In this document: piece after piece, positions 6,874 to 13,239 of the stretch
Numbering within the stretch: the stretch's first letter is position 1
Layout: every line of letters begins with the position of its first letter
Source: Methylophaga sp.
Lineage (GTDB): Bacteria; Pseudomonadota; Gammaproteobacteria; Nitrosococcales; Methylophagaceae
Direction: 5' to 3'
NCBI GenBank assembly: GCA_007117275.1
Contig: SKGV01000096.1
Span: 1 to 13,239 of the forward strand
Length of the DNA stretch: 13,239 nt
The notes under the pieces: model-generated
What the model was told of the DNA's origin: nothing
Seen by the model: the letters and a program-made list of their open reading frames with translations, nothing else
The model's database searches: none
Made by a program: the position numbers and the translations under genes

Positions 6874-7479
6874 TTAGAGGCTTTGCTCGGCTAGATTCAG
6901 ATAGTTGATATGCAAATGTTCAACCGCCAAGACCAGTGCTTCACCAGTATCATCATTGTGAATAACGTCATCGGCAAAATTCAGGCGTTGTTCTCTTGTG
7001 ATCTGTGTAGCGATAATCGCCTCAGCCATCTTGAGATCAATTCCCGGTCGTTGCAGCAAGCGTTGCATCTGTATGGTCTCTGCGCAATCAATTACCAGCA
7101 CTCTGTCAACCGTTGTCTGCAAACCGGTTTCGATCAAGAGAGGCACCGACAGGATACAGTAGGCTGAATGGCAATTATCAGCTCGAATTCGCAGTTGTTG
7201 CTTGATAGCGGGATGAAGAATCTGTTCAAGCTGCTGCCGATGTCGCGAATCAGTGAATACCTTCTCACGCAGCCAGGCACGGTTTAAGGTGTTGTCAGGC
7301 ATCAGTGTCGCACGGCCAAAATAACTGACGATTTCTCGGTAACAGGGCATACCCGGTTCGACCAGTTCATGGGAAATTTCATCAGCGTCAATCACCGCTA
7401 CCCCATGCGCCGAAAATAATGCGGAGACCGTTGATTTACCGCTGGCAACACCGCCGGTCAGACCGACCTTGAAGGTCAT
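6874..7479 (-). CDS. coaE: Dephospho-CoA kinase
   Basis: CoaE phosphorylates the ribose 3'-hydroxyl of dephospho-CoA, the last step of coenzyme A synthesis. From the ATG at 7479 the protein has 201 residues (E. coli 206). The ATP-binding P-loop GGVASGKS is at residues 9-16, followed by the characteristic VIDADEISHELV at 29-40. The reading frame stays open 31 codons further upstream, to 7572, but that part overlaps pilD coding sequence and places the P-loop too far from the N-terminus, so I reject the longer start. The ATG follows the pilD TGA with a single base between them, suggesting coupled translation. pilD-coaE adjacency is common in gammaproteobacteria. Confidence 0.95.
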   Translation of the reverse strand: MTFKVGLTGGVASGKSTVSALFSAHGVAVIDADEISHELVEPGMPCYREIVSYFGRATLMPDNTLNRAWLREKVFTDSRHRQQLEQILHPAIKQQLRIRADNCHSAYCILSVPLLIETGLQTTVDRVLVIDCAETIQMQRLLQRPGIDLKMAEAIIATQITREQRLNFADDVIHNDDTGEALVLAVEHLHINYLNLAEQSL

Positions 7480-7480
7480 A

Positions 7481-8353
7481 TCAGGCAAGCCCTGCCAACG
7501 AGAGATACCATTGATTGAGCGCTTCACCCCAGAGCAACGCCAGCCAGCCAGCGGCGGCAAGATAAGGACCAAACGGAATCGCTTCTTCCTGTTGTTCCTT
7601 TTTCAGTAGCATCAGGCAAATGCCGACTACGGCGCCGACCAATGAGGACAACAGCACAATGGCCGGCAAAAATTGCCAACCCAGCCATGCCCCCAATGCA
7701 GCCAGTAGTTTGAAATCACCATAGCCGATTCCTTCTTTGCCGGTGAGTAATTTAAATCCGTGAAATACCAGCCACAGTGACAAATAACCCGCGATGGCAC
7801 CGATGACTGCCGAGTGTAAAGAAGTGAAGGTGCCGAACAGGTTAAAGAGCAAGCCCAGCCAGAGTAGCGGCAGCGTGATAGTGTCGGGCAACAGTTGATG
7901 ATCGACATCTATAAAGGTTAACGCAATCAACGCCCAGGTCATCAATAACGCAGCCGCGCAGGCAATGGTAAAACCAAAATACCAGGCAACCACTATGGAT
8001 AGTGTTGCTGTCAGGACTTCAATCAGGGGGTAACGCAGGCTGATCTTTGATTTGCATTGTTTGCATCGACCTCGCAGCATCAGGAAACTCAACACTGGAA
8101 TATTTTCCAATGCGCTGATTGCATGCCCGCAATGCGGACAACGGGAGCGGGGGTGACTCAGGCTAAAGGTTTCGGTCGACTGGGAATTGCTCAGACCATT
8201 CATTTCATCACACTGGGACTGCCAGTCTCGTTGCATGATAATCGGCAGGCGATGAATGACCACGTTGAGAAAGCTGCCAACCAGAAGGCCCAGTAAGCCC
8301 GTTGCTAGCAATAAAAAAAATTGTGAGTGAGTCAGGGCATCAATTAAAAACAT
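7481..8353 (-). CDS. pilD: PilD, prepilin peptidase and N-methyltransferase
   Basis: This 290-residue polytopic inner-membrane aspartyl protease cleaves prepilin leader peptides and methylates the new N-terminus. After the first hydrophobic segment comes a cytoplasmic loop with a zinc tetracysteine site: Cys72, Cys75, Cys97 and Cys100. The catalytic aspartates are Asp149 (in FIDVDHQLLPD) and Asp213 (in GIGYGDFK). These residue numbers and the total length coincide with what I recall for P. aeruginosa PilD. About seven further hydrophobic helices fill residues 110-290. The ATG at 8353 begins 3 bases after the pilC stop. Besides type IV pilins, such enzymes often also process type II secretion pseudopilins, none of which are encoded here. 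Confidence 0.96.
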   Translation of the reverse strand: MFLIDALTHSQFFLLLATGLLGLLVGSFLNVVIHRLPIIMQRDWQSQCDEMNGLSNSQSTETFSLSHPRSRCPHCGHAISALENIPVLSFLMLRGRCKQCKSKISLRYPLIEVLTATLSIVVAWYFGFTIACAAALLMTWALIALTFIDVDHQLLPDTITLPLLWLGLLFNLFGTFTSLHSAVIGAIAGYLSLWLVFHGFKLLTGKEGIGYGDFKLLAALGAWLGWQFLPAIVLLSSLVGAVVGICLMLLKKEQQEEAIPFGPYLAAAGWLALLWGEALNQWYLSLAGLA

Positions 8354-8356
8354 GGT

Positions 8357-9598
8357 TTAGACAGCCGCACCCAGCTTGAAGATTGGCAGATACATGGCAA
8401 TGACCAGCGTACCAATGACTACACCCAGGAAAGCCATAATCAGGGGTTCCAACAATGCTGTCATATTATCAACTGCATCATCGACTTCTTGTTCATAAAA
8501 ATCGGCTACTTTTGCCAGCATGGCATCCAGCGAGCCTGCTTCCTCACCAATCGCCACCATCTGAATGACAATATTCGGAAAAAGTGTTGTGTCGGTCATT
8601 GACTTGTTGAGCTGCGTGCCGGTGGACACATCATCACGCATTACCTGGGTTGCTTCACTAAACACGATATTACCGGTAGCACCGGCGACTGATGTCATGG
8701 CCTCAACCATCGGCACACCCGCCTTGAACATGACAGCAAAAGTCCTAGCGAAGCGTGCAATGGCTCCCTTGAGCAAAATATTGCCGATTACTGGCAGTTT
8801 TAAAAGTGTGCGATCCAGGAGATATTGTAGTTTTCGGGAGCGTTTTTTCATTTCCACAAACCCCATCACAGCACCTATCAACCCACCGAAAATCAGCCAC
8901 CATGTGTCCTGAAACACTTGTGAAGTGGTAATCACCAATTTGGTTAGTGCTGGTAAATCAGCGCCAAATCCCTGAAACAAATCCTCAAACTGAGGCACAA
9001 CAAAAATCATCAAAATAGCCGTGACGATGAATGCCACAACGATAATTGCCGACGGGTAAACAAGGGCTTTCTTGATTTTTGATTTCAGTAACTCGGTTTT
9101 TTCTTGGTAAGTTGCGATTTCATTTAACAAGGTTTCAAGCATACCGGAGTTTTCACCGGCCTGAATCAGGCTGATATAGAGATCATCGAAGTGCCTTGGA
9201 TATTTGCTCAGTGACTCTGCAAGGCTGGTGCCTGATTCAACATCTGCTTTTATGGCCAGCAGCATTTCCTGCATGCTCTTGTTTTCATGCCCTTGACCGA
9301 TAATTTCAATGGATTGCATCAGCGGCACGCCGGAAGACATCATGGTAGCCAACATCCGACTGAAAAGTGCGATATCTGAAGGCTTGATGGAGGGCTTGCG
9401 TGGCGCAAACAAATCTTTGGGTTTTTTACGAACCTTGATTGGTGTGATGAATTGCCGGCGCAGCTCATTGCGTACCGAGTTTAGATTTTCATCGAACATC
9501 TCGCCCTTTAGTTTTCGGCCTTGGCGGTTAGTGCCTTGCCAAAGATACACGGACGGAAGTTTTGCTTTTGCTGCCTTTTTTGTGCGCGCCTGGGCCAC
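8357..9598 (-). CDS. pilC: PilC, type IV pilus inner-membrane platform protein
   Basis: This 413-residue protein is the integral membrane platform on which pilus ATPases act. It has the two repeated T2SSF cytoplasmic domains, about residues 77-200 and 280-402. Each carries the family pattern seen in ARMLATMMSSGVPL-like and ARTFAVMFKAGVPM (285-298) stretches. Membrane helices lie near 178-198, 230-250 and 383-405. The C-terminus AMYLPIFKLGAAV is the typical PilC ending. The start is GTG at 9598: AAGGAG, inside the end of pilB, lies exactly 6 bases upstream. The N-terminus is basic (KK/AK-rich). The gene begins 3 bases after pilB and ends 3 bases before pilD, so pilBCD is a tight operon. Confidence 0.96.
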   Translation of the reverse strand: MAQARTKKAAKAKLPSVYLWQGTNRQGRKLKGEMFDENLNSVRNELRRQFITPIKVRKKPKDLFAPRKPSIKPSDIALFSRMLATMMSSGVPLMQSIEIIGQGHENKSMQEMLLAIKADVESGTSLAESLSKYPRHFDDLYISLIQAGENSGMLETLLNEIATYQEKTELLKSKIKKALVYPSAIIVVAFIVTAILMIFVVPQFEDLFQGFGADLPALTKLVITTSQVFQDTWWLIFGGLIGAVMGFVEMKKRSRKLQYLLDRTLLKLPVIGNILLKGAIARFARTFAVMFKAGVPMVEAMTSVAGATGNIVFSEATQVMRDDVSTGTQLNKSMTDTTLFPNIVIQMVAIGEEAGSLDAMLAKVADFYEQEVDDAVDNMTALLEPLIMAFLGVVIGTLVIAMYLPIFKLGAAV

Positions 9599-9601
9599 TA
9601 T

Positions 9602-11320
9602 CTACTCCTTGATTACCCGGTTGATCTCTTCCAAACTGGTTAAGCCAGCCATGACTTTTTTCAGGCCAGAGGCTCGCAAGTCAGCAATACCCTCTTTTTT
9701 CGCCTGGTCAGCAAGCTGAATGGAATTGCCACCTTCCATGATGATACGACCCATGGCGTCAGAGACCGGCATCACCTGATAAATACCGACTCGGCCTTTA
9801 TAGCCATCGGTACAGTGCTCACAGCCAACGGCACGGTACACCTTAAATCCACTACTGATTTGTTCTTCATTGAAACCCTCTGTCAACAATGCTTCCGCCA
9901 GCAGTGTTTCTGCGGTCTTGCAATGAGGGCAAAGTCGTCTGGCAAGCCTTTGAGCGATGATCAGTGTGACCGCTGAGGCGATATTAAATGGCGGTACACC
10001 CATATTCGCCAGTCGCGTCAGTGTTTGCGGGGCATCGTTGGTGTGCAGGGTTGAAAATACCATATGCCCTGTTTGCGCGGCTTTAATGGCAATTTCGGCG
10101 GTTTCAAGATCGCGAATCTCACCCACCATGATGATGTCTGGATCCTGACGCAGGAAAGCGCGGAGCGCTTCAGAAAAGGTCAGCCCGATGGCGGGATTAA
10201 CATTGACCTGATTGATGCCTGCTAGTGTGATCTCCGCGGGATCCTCTGCGGTGGAAATATTACGATCATCCGTATTAAGAATGTTCAGTGCCGTGTATAG
10301 CGATACCGTTTTACCACTGCCGGTGGGGCCGGTGACCAGTACCATGCCATAGGGTTTGTGCATGGTCTCCATAAAGATTTTTTTCTGGTCATCTTCATAG
10401 CCAAGGGCATCAATGCCCAGCTGTGCACTGGTTGGATCCAGAATCCTCAGTACAATTTTTTCGCCGTGCAAAGTTGGACAGGTGTTGACACGAAAATCAA
10501 TGACTTTGGATTTGGATAATTTGAGTCGCATCCGCCCGTCCTGAGGCACTCGTCGTTCGGCAATGTTCATGCGGGATAACACTTTCAAACGTGCTGCAAT
10601 ACGCCCACCCAATGGGACTGGTGCGGTTTTGGTTTCATGCAAAATGCCATCGATACGCACGCGCACGCGATATTTCTTTTCGTAGGGTTCAAAGTGAATA
10701 TCCGATGCCCCAGACTTGATGGCATGAGTGAGTATGCCATTGATGAAACGAACTACCGGTGTGTCGTCGATATTGGCTTGGTTAAGGTTTTGTTCCGTGT
10801 CGAGCGACTCATCTGGGCCGAGATCAATATCTTCCAGATCAGCACCGCCAAAGTCATCAAGTTCTTGGTCGCGGTTGTCTAGTGCTGTGTCGATGACCGC
10901 GTGAAGCTTGGCTTCATCGACCAGCACAGGAAAGGTAATGAGTCCGGTGTTGAACTGAAATTCTTCCAATGCCTGAAGGTTTGTCGGGTCAGATAAGGCA
11001 ATAAACAGGCGTTTGCCGCGTTGATAGAGCGGCAGTGCATTGTGCTGTCGTATCAACTTTTCCTGAAACAGGTGGCTGGGCGCCATTTCCAGGTTCATGG
11101 TGTTTATATCGAACAGGGGGGTGCCGAATTCTGCTGAAGCGGCGGCAGCAATATCAGCACTGGCAAGTATCTTGTGGTTCACCAAATAGGTGACATAGGA
11201 TTGTCGTGCTTCCTTGGCCTCAATTTGCGTCGTTTGCGCGGCTGCCTCATCCAGCAGGCCCACAGTAACCAAGCGTTTTGCTAAGCCGCTCAGTCTGACG
11301 GGTGTTAAGGTATTTGCCAT
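9602..11320 (-). CDS. pilB: PilB, type IV pilus extension ATPase
   Basis: This hexameric cytoplasmic ATPase powers pilus assembly. With the ATG at 11320 it has 572 residues (P. aeruginosa 566). An N-terminal T2SSE_N/MshEN-like domain covers about residues 8-145 (VRLSGLAKRLVTVGLLDE at 8-25). A very acidic linker, about 151-186, leads to the ATPase. Walker A GPTGSGKT is at 331-338, Walker B DPDIIMVGE at 393-401, and a His box is in TGHMVFSTLHTND (417-429). A zinc tetracysteine is formed by Cys464, Cys467, Cys500 and Cys503. The frame is open to an ATG at 11383, giving 593 aa. I prefer 11320 because homologues begin just before the LSGL motif; AAGGAA lies upstream at slightly long spacing. Confidence 0.95.
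   Translation of the reverse strand: MANTLTPVRLSGLAKRLVTVGLLDEAAAQTTQIEAKEARQSYVTYLVNHKILASADIAAAASAEFGTPLFDINTMNLEMAPSHLFQEKLIRQHNALPLYQRGKRLFIALSDPTNLQALEEFQFNTGLITFPVLVDEAKLHAVIDTALDNRDQELDDFGGADLEDIDLGPDESLDTEQNLNQANIDDTPVVRFINGILTHAIKSGASDIHFEPYEKKYRVRVRIDGILHETKTAPVPLGGRIAARLKVLSRMNIAERRVPQDGRMRLKLSKSKVIDFRVNTCPTLHGEKIVLRILDPTSAQLGIDALGYEDDQKKIFMETMHKPYGMVLVTGPTGSGKTVSLYTALNILNTDDRNISTAEDPAEITLAGINQVNVNPAIGLTFSEALRAFLRQDPDIIMVGEIRDLETAEIAIKAAQTGHMVFSTLHTNDAPQTLTRLANMGVPPFNIASAVTLIIAQRLARRLCPHCKTAETLLAEALLTEGFNEEQISSGFKVYRAVGCEHCTDGYKGRVGIYQVMPVSDAMGRIIMEGGNSIQLADQAKKEGIADLRASGLKKVMAGLTSLEEINRVIKE
9605..9610 (-). promoter_or_regulatory. Shine-Dalgarno sequence fixing the GTG start of pilC
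   Basis: The minus strand reads AAGGAG here, inside the last codons of pilB, and is followed 6 bases later by GTG at 9598. This is the clearest ribosome binding site in the pil block and supports GTG rather than a downstream ATG as the pilC start. Confidence 0.7.
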
Positions 11321-11518
11321 GACGGATTCTGTTTCCTTAACATGATAATCGTTACGCACAGCCAATGGTATGTAAGTTACCATACAAATTCCAGGATTTG
11401 TTCAGAGTCTGGCTAGGTCACCCCCTGACTTGTCGCCAATAAGCCGCCAGCCATTTCTCTTAATAGTGTTTCTTAGCGAACCTGTATACTGCCTGCTTGG
11501 CATCAGTGGAGGATAACA
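11321..11518. promoter_or_regulatory. Divergent control region between pilB and lptM
   Basis: This 198-base gap must hold promoters for the leftward pilBCD block and the rightward lptM-lysA-dapF block. Rightward, a -10-like TATACT is at 11485-11490 without a good -35, and GGAGG at 11508-11512 serves lptM. Leftward, the minus-strand sequence CTGGCGGCTTATTGGC (11450-11435) has the GG-N10-GC spacing of a sigma-54 promoter, with one core mismatch. An imperfect 19-base palindrome lies at 11365-11383. None of these has been tested. Confidence 0.4.
11365..11383. repeat. Imperfect 19-base palindrome upstream of pilB
   Basis: ATGGTA (11365-11370) and TACCAT (11378-11383) are perfect inverted arms around a 7-base centre; 7 of 9 base pairs are symmetric overall. 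It is sized like a dimeric repressor or activator operator, or a short leader hairpin, about 45 bases before the pilB start. It could be chance. Confidence 0.4.
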
Positions 11519-11647
11519 ATGAAACAGATGAAGGACTGGTTACGAGCCGCATTGCTGGCAGGAATGCTTGCACTGGTATCGGCATGTGGTCAGAGTGGTG
11601 ATTTGTATTTGCCAGAGGGAAAGGCAATTTCAACAATGCTAGCTTAA
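11519..11647 (+). CDS. lptM: LptM (YifL-like), LPS translocon maturation lipoprotein
   Basis: This 42-residue open frame has an excellent GGAGG site 6 bases before its ATG. Residues 1-22 are a lipoprotein signal peptide with basic residues, a hydrophobic core and the lipobox VSAC; Cys23 would be the lipidated residue. Directly after it comes CGQSGDLYLP (23-32), matching the conserved CGQ-G-LYLP core of LptM/YifL. The E. coli protein is about 67 aa and aids disulfide maturation of LptD in the outer membrane; this one has only ten residues after the core. It sits 10 bases before lysA, in the lptM-lysA-dapF order familiar from pseudomonads. It is easy to miss because of its size. Confidence 0.88.
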   Translation: MKQMKDWLRAALLAGMLALVSACGQSGDLYLPEGKAISTMLA

Positions 11648-11657
11648 AAGGTTTTCG

Positions 11658-12908
11658 ATGGATTTTTTTCAGTATCAGCAGGATAGCCTTTGTGCCGAAC
11701 AGGTGCCGGTCAGTGATATTGCCGTTCAATATGGTACGCCCACGTATGTCTACTCTCGAGCGACATTGGAGCGGCATTGGCGTGCATTTGATGAAGCGTT
11801 TGCTGGTCTGCCACATCTGGTGTGTTATGCGGTAAAAGCCAATTCTAATCTGGCGGTACTAAATGTCCTAGCCCAACTTGGTTCTGGCTTCGATATTGTG
11901 TCTGGGGGCGAGTTGGCTAGAGTTTTGGCGGCGGGCGGCAGAGCCGAACAGACAGTATTTTCTGGTGTTGGCAAGACCACCGCTGAGATTGAATATGCCC
12001 TTGAACACAACATTCGCTGTTTCAACGTCGAGTCTGAAAGCGAGCTAGAGCGAATCAGCGAAGTAGCTCGCCGTCTTGGCAAATCTGCGCCAATCTCTAT
12101 TCGGGTCAACCCTGATGTGGATGCGCAAACACATCCTTATATTTCAACAGGGCTTAAAGAAAACAAATTTGGCATCGCCATAGAAAATGCCTTGGATGTC
12201 TATCAAGCTGCAGCGCAATTGCCCGGGCTTGATGTGGTTGGTGTCGATTGTCATATTGGCTCGCAGCTCACCACCGTCGAGCCGTTTGTTGACGCGCTAC
12301 ATAGGGTATTAGCGCTTATTGACCGACTGGCCGAACTCAACATCCATATCGAGCATCTTGATATTGGCGGTGGCTTGGGCATTCGTTACAAAGACGAAAC
12401 ACCTCCCAGTCCGGCTGAATACGCAGCGGCCATGCGCGAGGTGCTGACTGACCGAGATTTGGAAATCTTTCTGGAGCCTGGGCGAGCTATTGCCGGCAAT
12501 GCAGGCATCTTGCTAACACGCGTTGAATACATTAAAACGACGCAAGCGCATCGCTTTGCCATCATTGATGCAGCAATGAACGACCTTTTGCGCCCTGCGC
12601 TGTATCAATCCTGGATGGACATTGTGCCAGCAAAATTACGTAACGATCTCGTCCCGGAAACCTACGACGTGGTGGGCCCGGTCTGTGAAACGGGTGATTT
12701 TCTGGGTAAGCAACGTGAGCTGAAAATCACGCAAGGTGATTTGCTGGCAATTCGCTCTGCGGGTGCTTATGGTTTTACCATGAGTTCTAACTACAATTCA
12801 CGGCCACGGGCGGCTGAAGTGATGGTCGATGGTGCCAAGTCGCATCTGGTACGTGAACGAGAATCAATCGCTTCACTGTATGCGGGTGAGCGAGTCCTGC
12901 AGGACTAA
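11658..12908 (+). CDS. lysA: Diaminopimelate decarboxylase
   Basis: This 416-residue PLP enzyme of fold type III decarboxylates meso-diaminopimelate to lysine in the cytoplasm. The PLP lysine is Lys60 in CYAVKANSN (56-64). Further marks are HIGSQ at 199-203, the phosphate-binding GGG at 237-239, EPGRAIAG at 273-280, the catalytic Cys343 in CETGDFL (343-349) and Tyr371 in GAYGFTMSSNYN (369-380). Length is standard for the family. The ATG at 11658 has AAAGG 6 bases upstream. The gene lies between lptM and dapF with gaps of 10 and 6 bases, so the three genes are probably one transcript, and LysA uses the product of DapF. Confidence 0.97.
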   Translation: MDFFQYQQDSLCAEQVPVSDIAVQYGTPTYVYSRATLERHWRAFDEAFAGLPHLVCYAVKANSNLAVLNVLAQLGSGFDIVSGGELARVLAAGGRAEQTVFSGVGKTTAEIEYALEHNIRCFNVESESELERISEVARRLGKSAPISIRVNPDVDAQTHPYISTGLKENKFGIAIENALDVYQAAAQLPGLDVVGVDCHIGSQLTTVEPFVDALHRVLALIDRLAELNIHIEHLDIGGGLGIRYKDETPPSPAEYAAAMREVLTDRDLEIFLEPGRAIAGNAGILLTRVEYIKTTQAHRFAIIDAAMNDLLRPALYQSWMDIVPAKLRNDLVPETYDVVGPVCETGDFLGKQRELKITQGDLLAIRSAGAYGFTMSSNYNSRPRAAEVMVDGAKSHLVRERESIASLYAGERVLQD

Positions 12909-12914
12909 CCGATC

Positions 12915-13239
12915 ATGTTGAAATTCAGCAAGATGCATGGTTTGGGTAATGACTTTATTGTCATCGATGCCATTCATCAATCCATAGAACTGACTAAACA
13001 AGAAGTACAGTTGCTGGCCGATAGGCACTGGGGTATCGGTTGTGATCAGTTGCTGCTGGTTCAAGCAGCCGAATCAGCTGAGGCAGATTTTCGTTACCGT
13101 ATCTTCAATGCCGATGGAGGCGAGGTTGCCCAATGTGGTAATGGTGCCCGCTGTTTCGCGCGATTTGTCCATGACAAAGGCTTGACTGACAAAACCGTGA
13201 TTGCCGTCGAAACAGTCTCTGGACTTATTTACCTAGAGC
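12915..13239 (+). CDS. dapF: Diaminopimelate epimerase, N-terminal 108 residues (partial, cut by window edge)
   Basis: DapF converts LL- to meso-diaminopimelate, the substrate of LysA and a building block of peptidoglycan. The frame opens at ATG 12915, 6 bases after the lysA stop, and runs off the right end. The 108 visible residues include KMHGLGNDFIVID at 6-18, the substrate-site Asn13 in the same stretch, and the first catalytic cysteine, Cys74, in QCGNGARC (73-80). E. coli has the corresponding Cys73. The second catalytic cysteine lies beyond the window. No Shine-Dalgarno is clear, so coupling to lysA is likely. Confidence 0.96.
   Translation, partial: MLKFSKMHGLGNDFIVIDAIHQSIELTKQEVQLLADRHWGIGCDQLLLVQAAESAEADFRYRIFNADGGEVAQCGNGARCFARFVHDKGLTDKTVIAVETVSGLIYLE

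Noticed and set aside
7480..7572. A 31-codon N-terminal extension of coaE upstream of 7479.
   Set aside because: It lies in pilD coding sequence and would move the P-loop away from the N-terminus, unlike any CoaE I know.
9309..9719. A 136-codon plus-strand open frame across the pilB/pilC junction.
   Set aside because: It is antisense to two strongly supported genes, and its product resembles no family.
11321..11383. A 21-residue N-terminal extension of pilB from an ATG at 11383.
   Set aside because: PilB homologues start just before the LSGL motif; the extension covers the palindrome and the likely leader. It is not fully excluded, because the ribosome site for 11320 is spaced a little far.
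1..13239. A new defence, mobile or biosynthetic system.
   Set aside because: Every long coding stretch belongs to a known housekeeping or pilus family. I saw no transposase, integrase, CRISPR repeats, toxin-antitoxin pair, tRNA or long intergenic RNA candidate.

Overview
The window looks like an ordinary chromosomal housekeeping segment from a gammaproteobacterium. Three gene blocks point that way: the type IV pilus assembly block pilB-pilC-pilD running into coaE, zapD and yacG; lptM-lysA-dapF; and an FmdB-like zinc ribbon gene, a DUF502 membrane protein gene and aspS. PilD has the same length (290 aa) and the same key residue numbers that I recall for Pseudomonas aeruginosa PilD. Even so, the aspS-nadA neighbourhood is not the Pseudomonas arrangement, so I do not name a genus.

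Layout. Bases 1-1225 (minus) hold the N-terminal 408 residues of an Atm1-type ABC exporter that runs off the left edge. Across a 148-base gap, a rightward block begins: FmdB-like zinc ribbon (1374), DUF502 membrane protein (1651), aspS (2353), long-form nadA (4155), a 64-aa CHCC zinc-finger protein (5281) and mutT (5472). mutT meets a leftward block tail to tail, and the two stop codons share bases 5852-5855. Read leftward from 11320, that block is pilB, pilC, pilD, coaE, zapD, yacG. A spacer of about 200 bases separates pilB from a divergent rightward block: a tiny lipoprotein gene lptM (11519), lysA (11658) and dapF (12915, cut by the right edge).

How the genes work together. PilB (extension ATPase), PilC (platform) and PilD (prepilin peptidase/methylase) are the cytoplasmic and inner-membrane core of a type IV pilus or related machine; no pilin gene is in the window. 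CoaE finishes coenzyme A, ZapD bundles FtsZ, and YacG is a small zinc protein that inhibits gyrase. MutT cleans 8-oxo-dGTP from the nucleotide pool, NadA makes quinolinate for NAD, and AspRS charges tRNA. DapF and LysA catalyse the last two steps of the diaminopimelate/lysine route, and LptM helps assemble the LPS translocon.

I found no mobile element, CRISPR array, tRNA or rRNA, phage gene, or anything that amounts to a new system. The points most worth a second look are modest: AspRS residues suggesting a non-discriminating enzyme, a long (Bacillus-like) NadA, the overlapping mutT/yacG stops with the usual upstream secA replaced, the 42-aa lptM, and an imperfect palindrome plus a sigma-54-like element upstream of pilB. 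No intergenic gap exceeds 300 bases.
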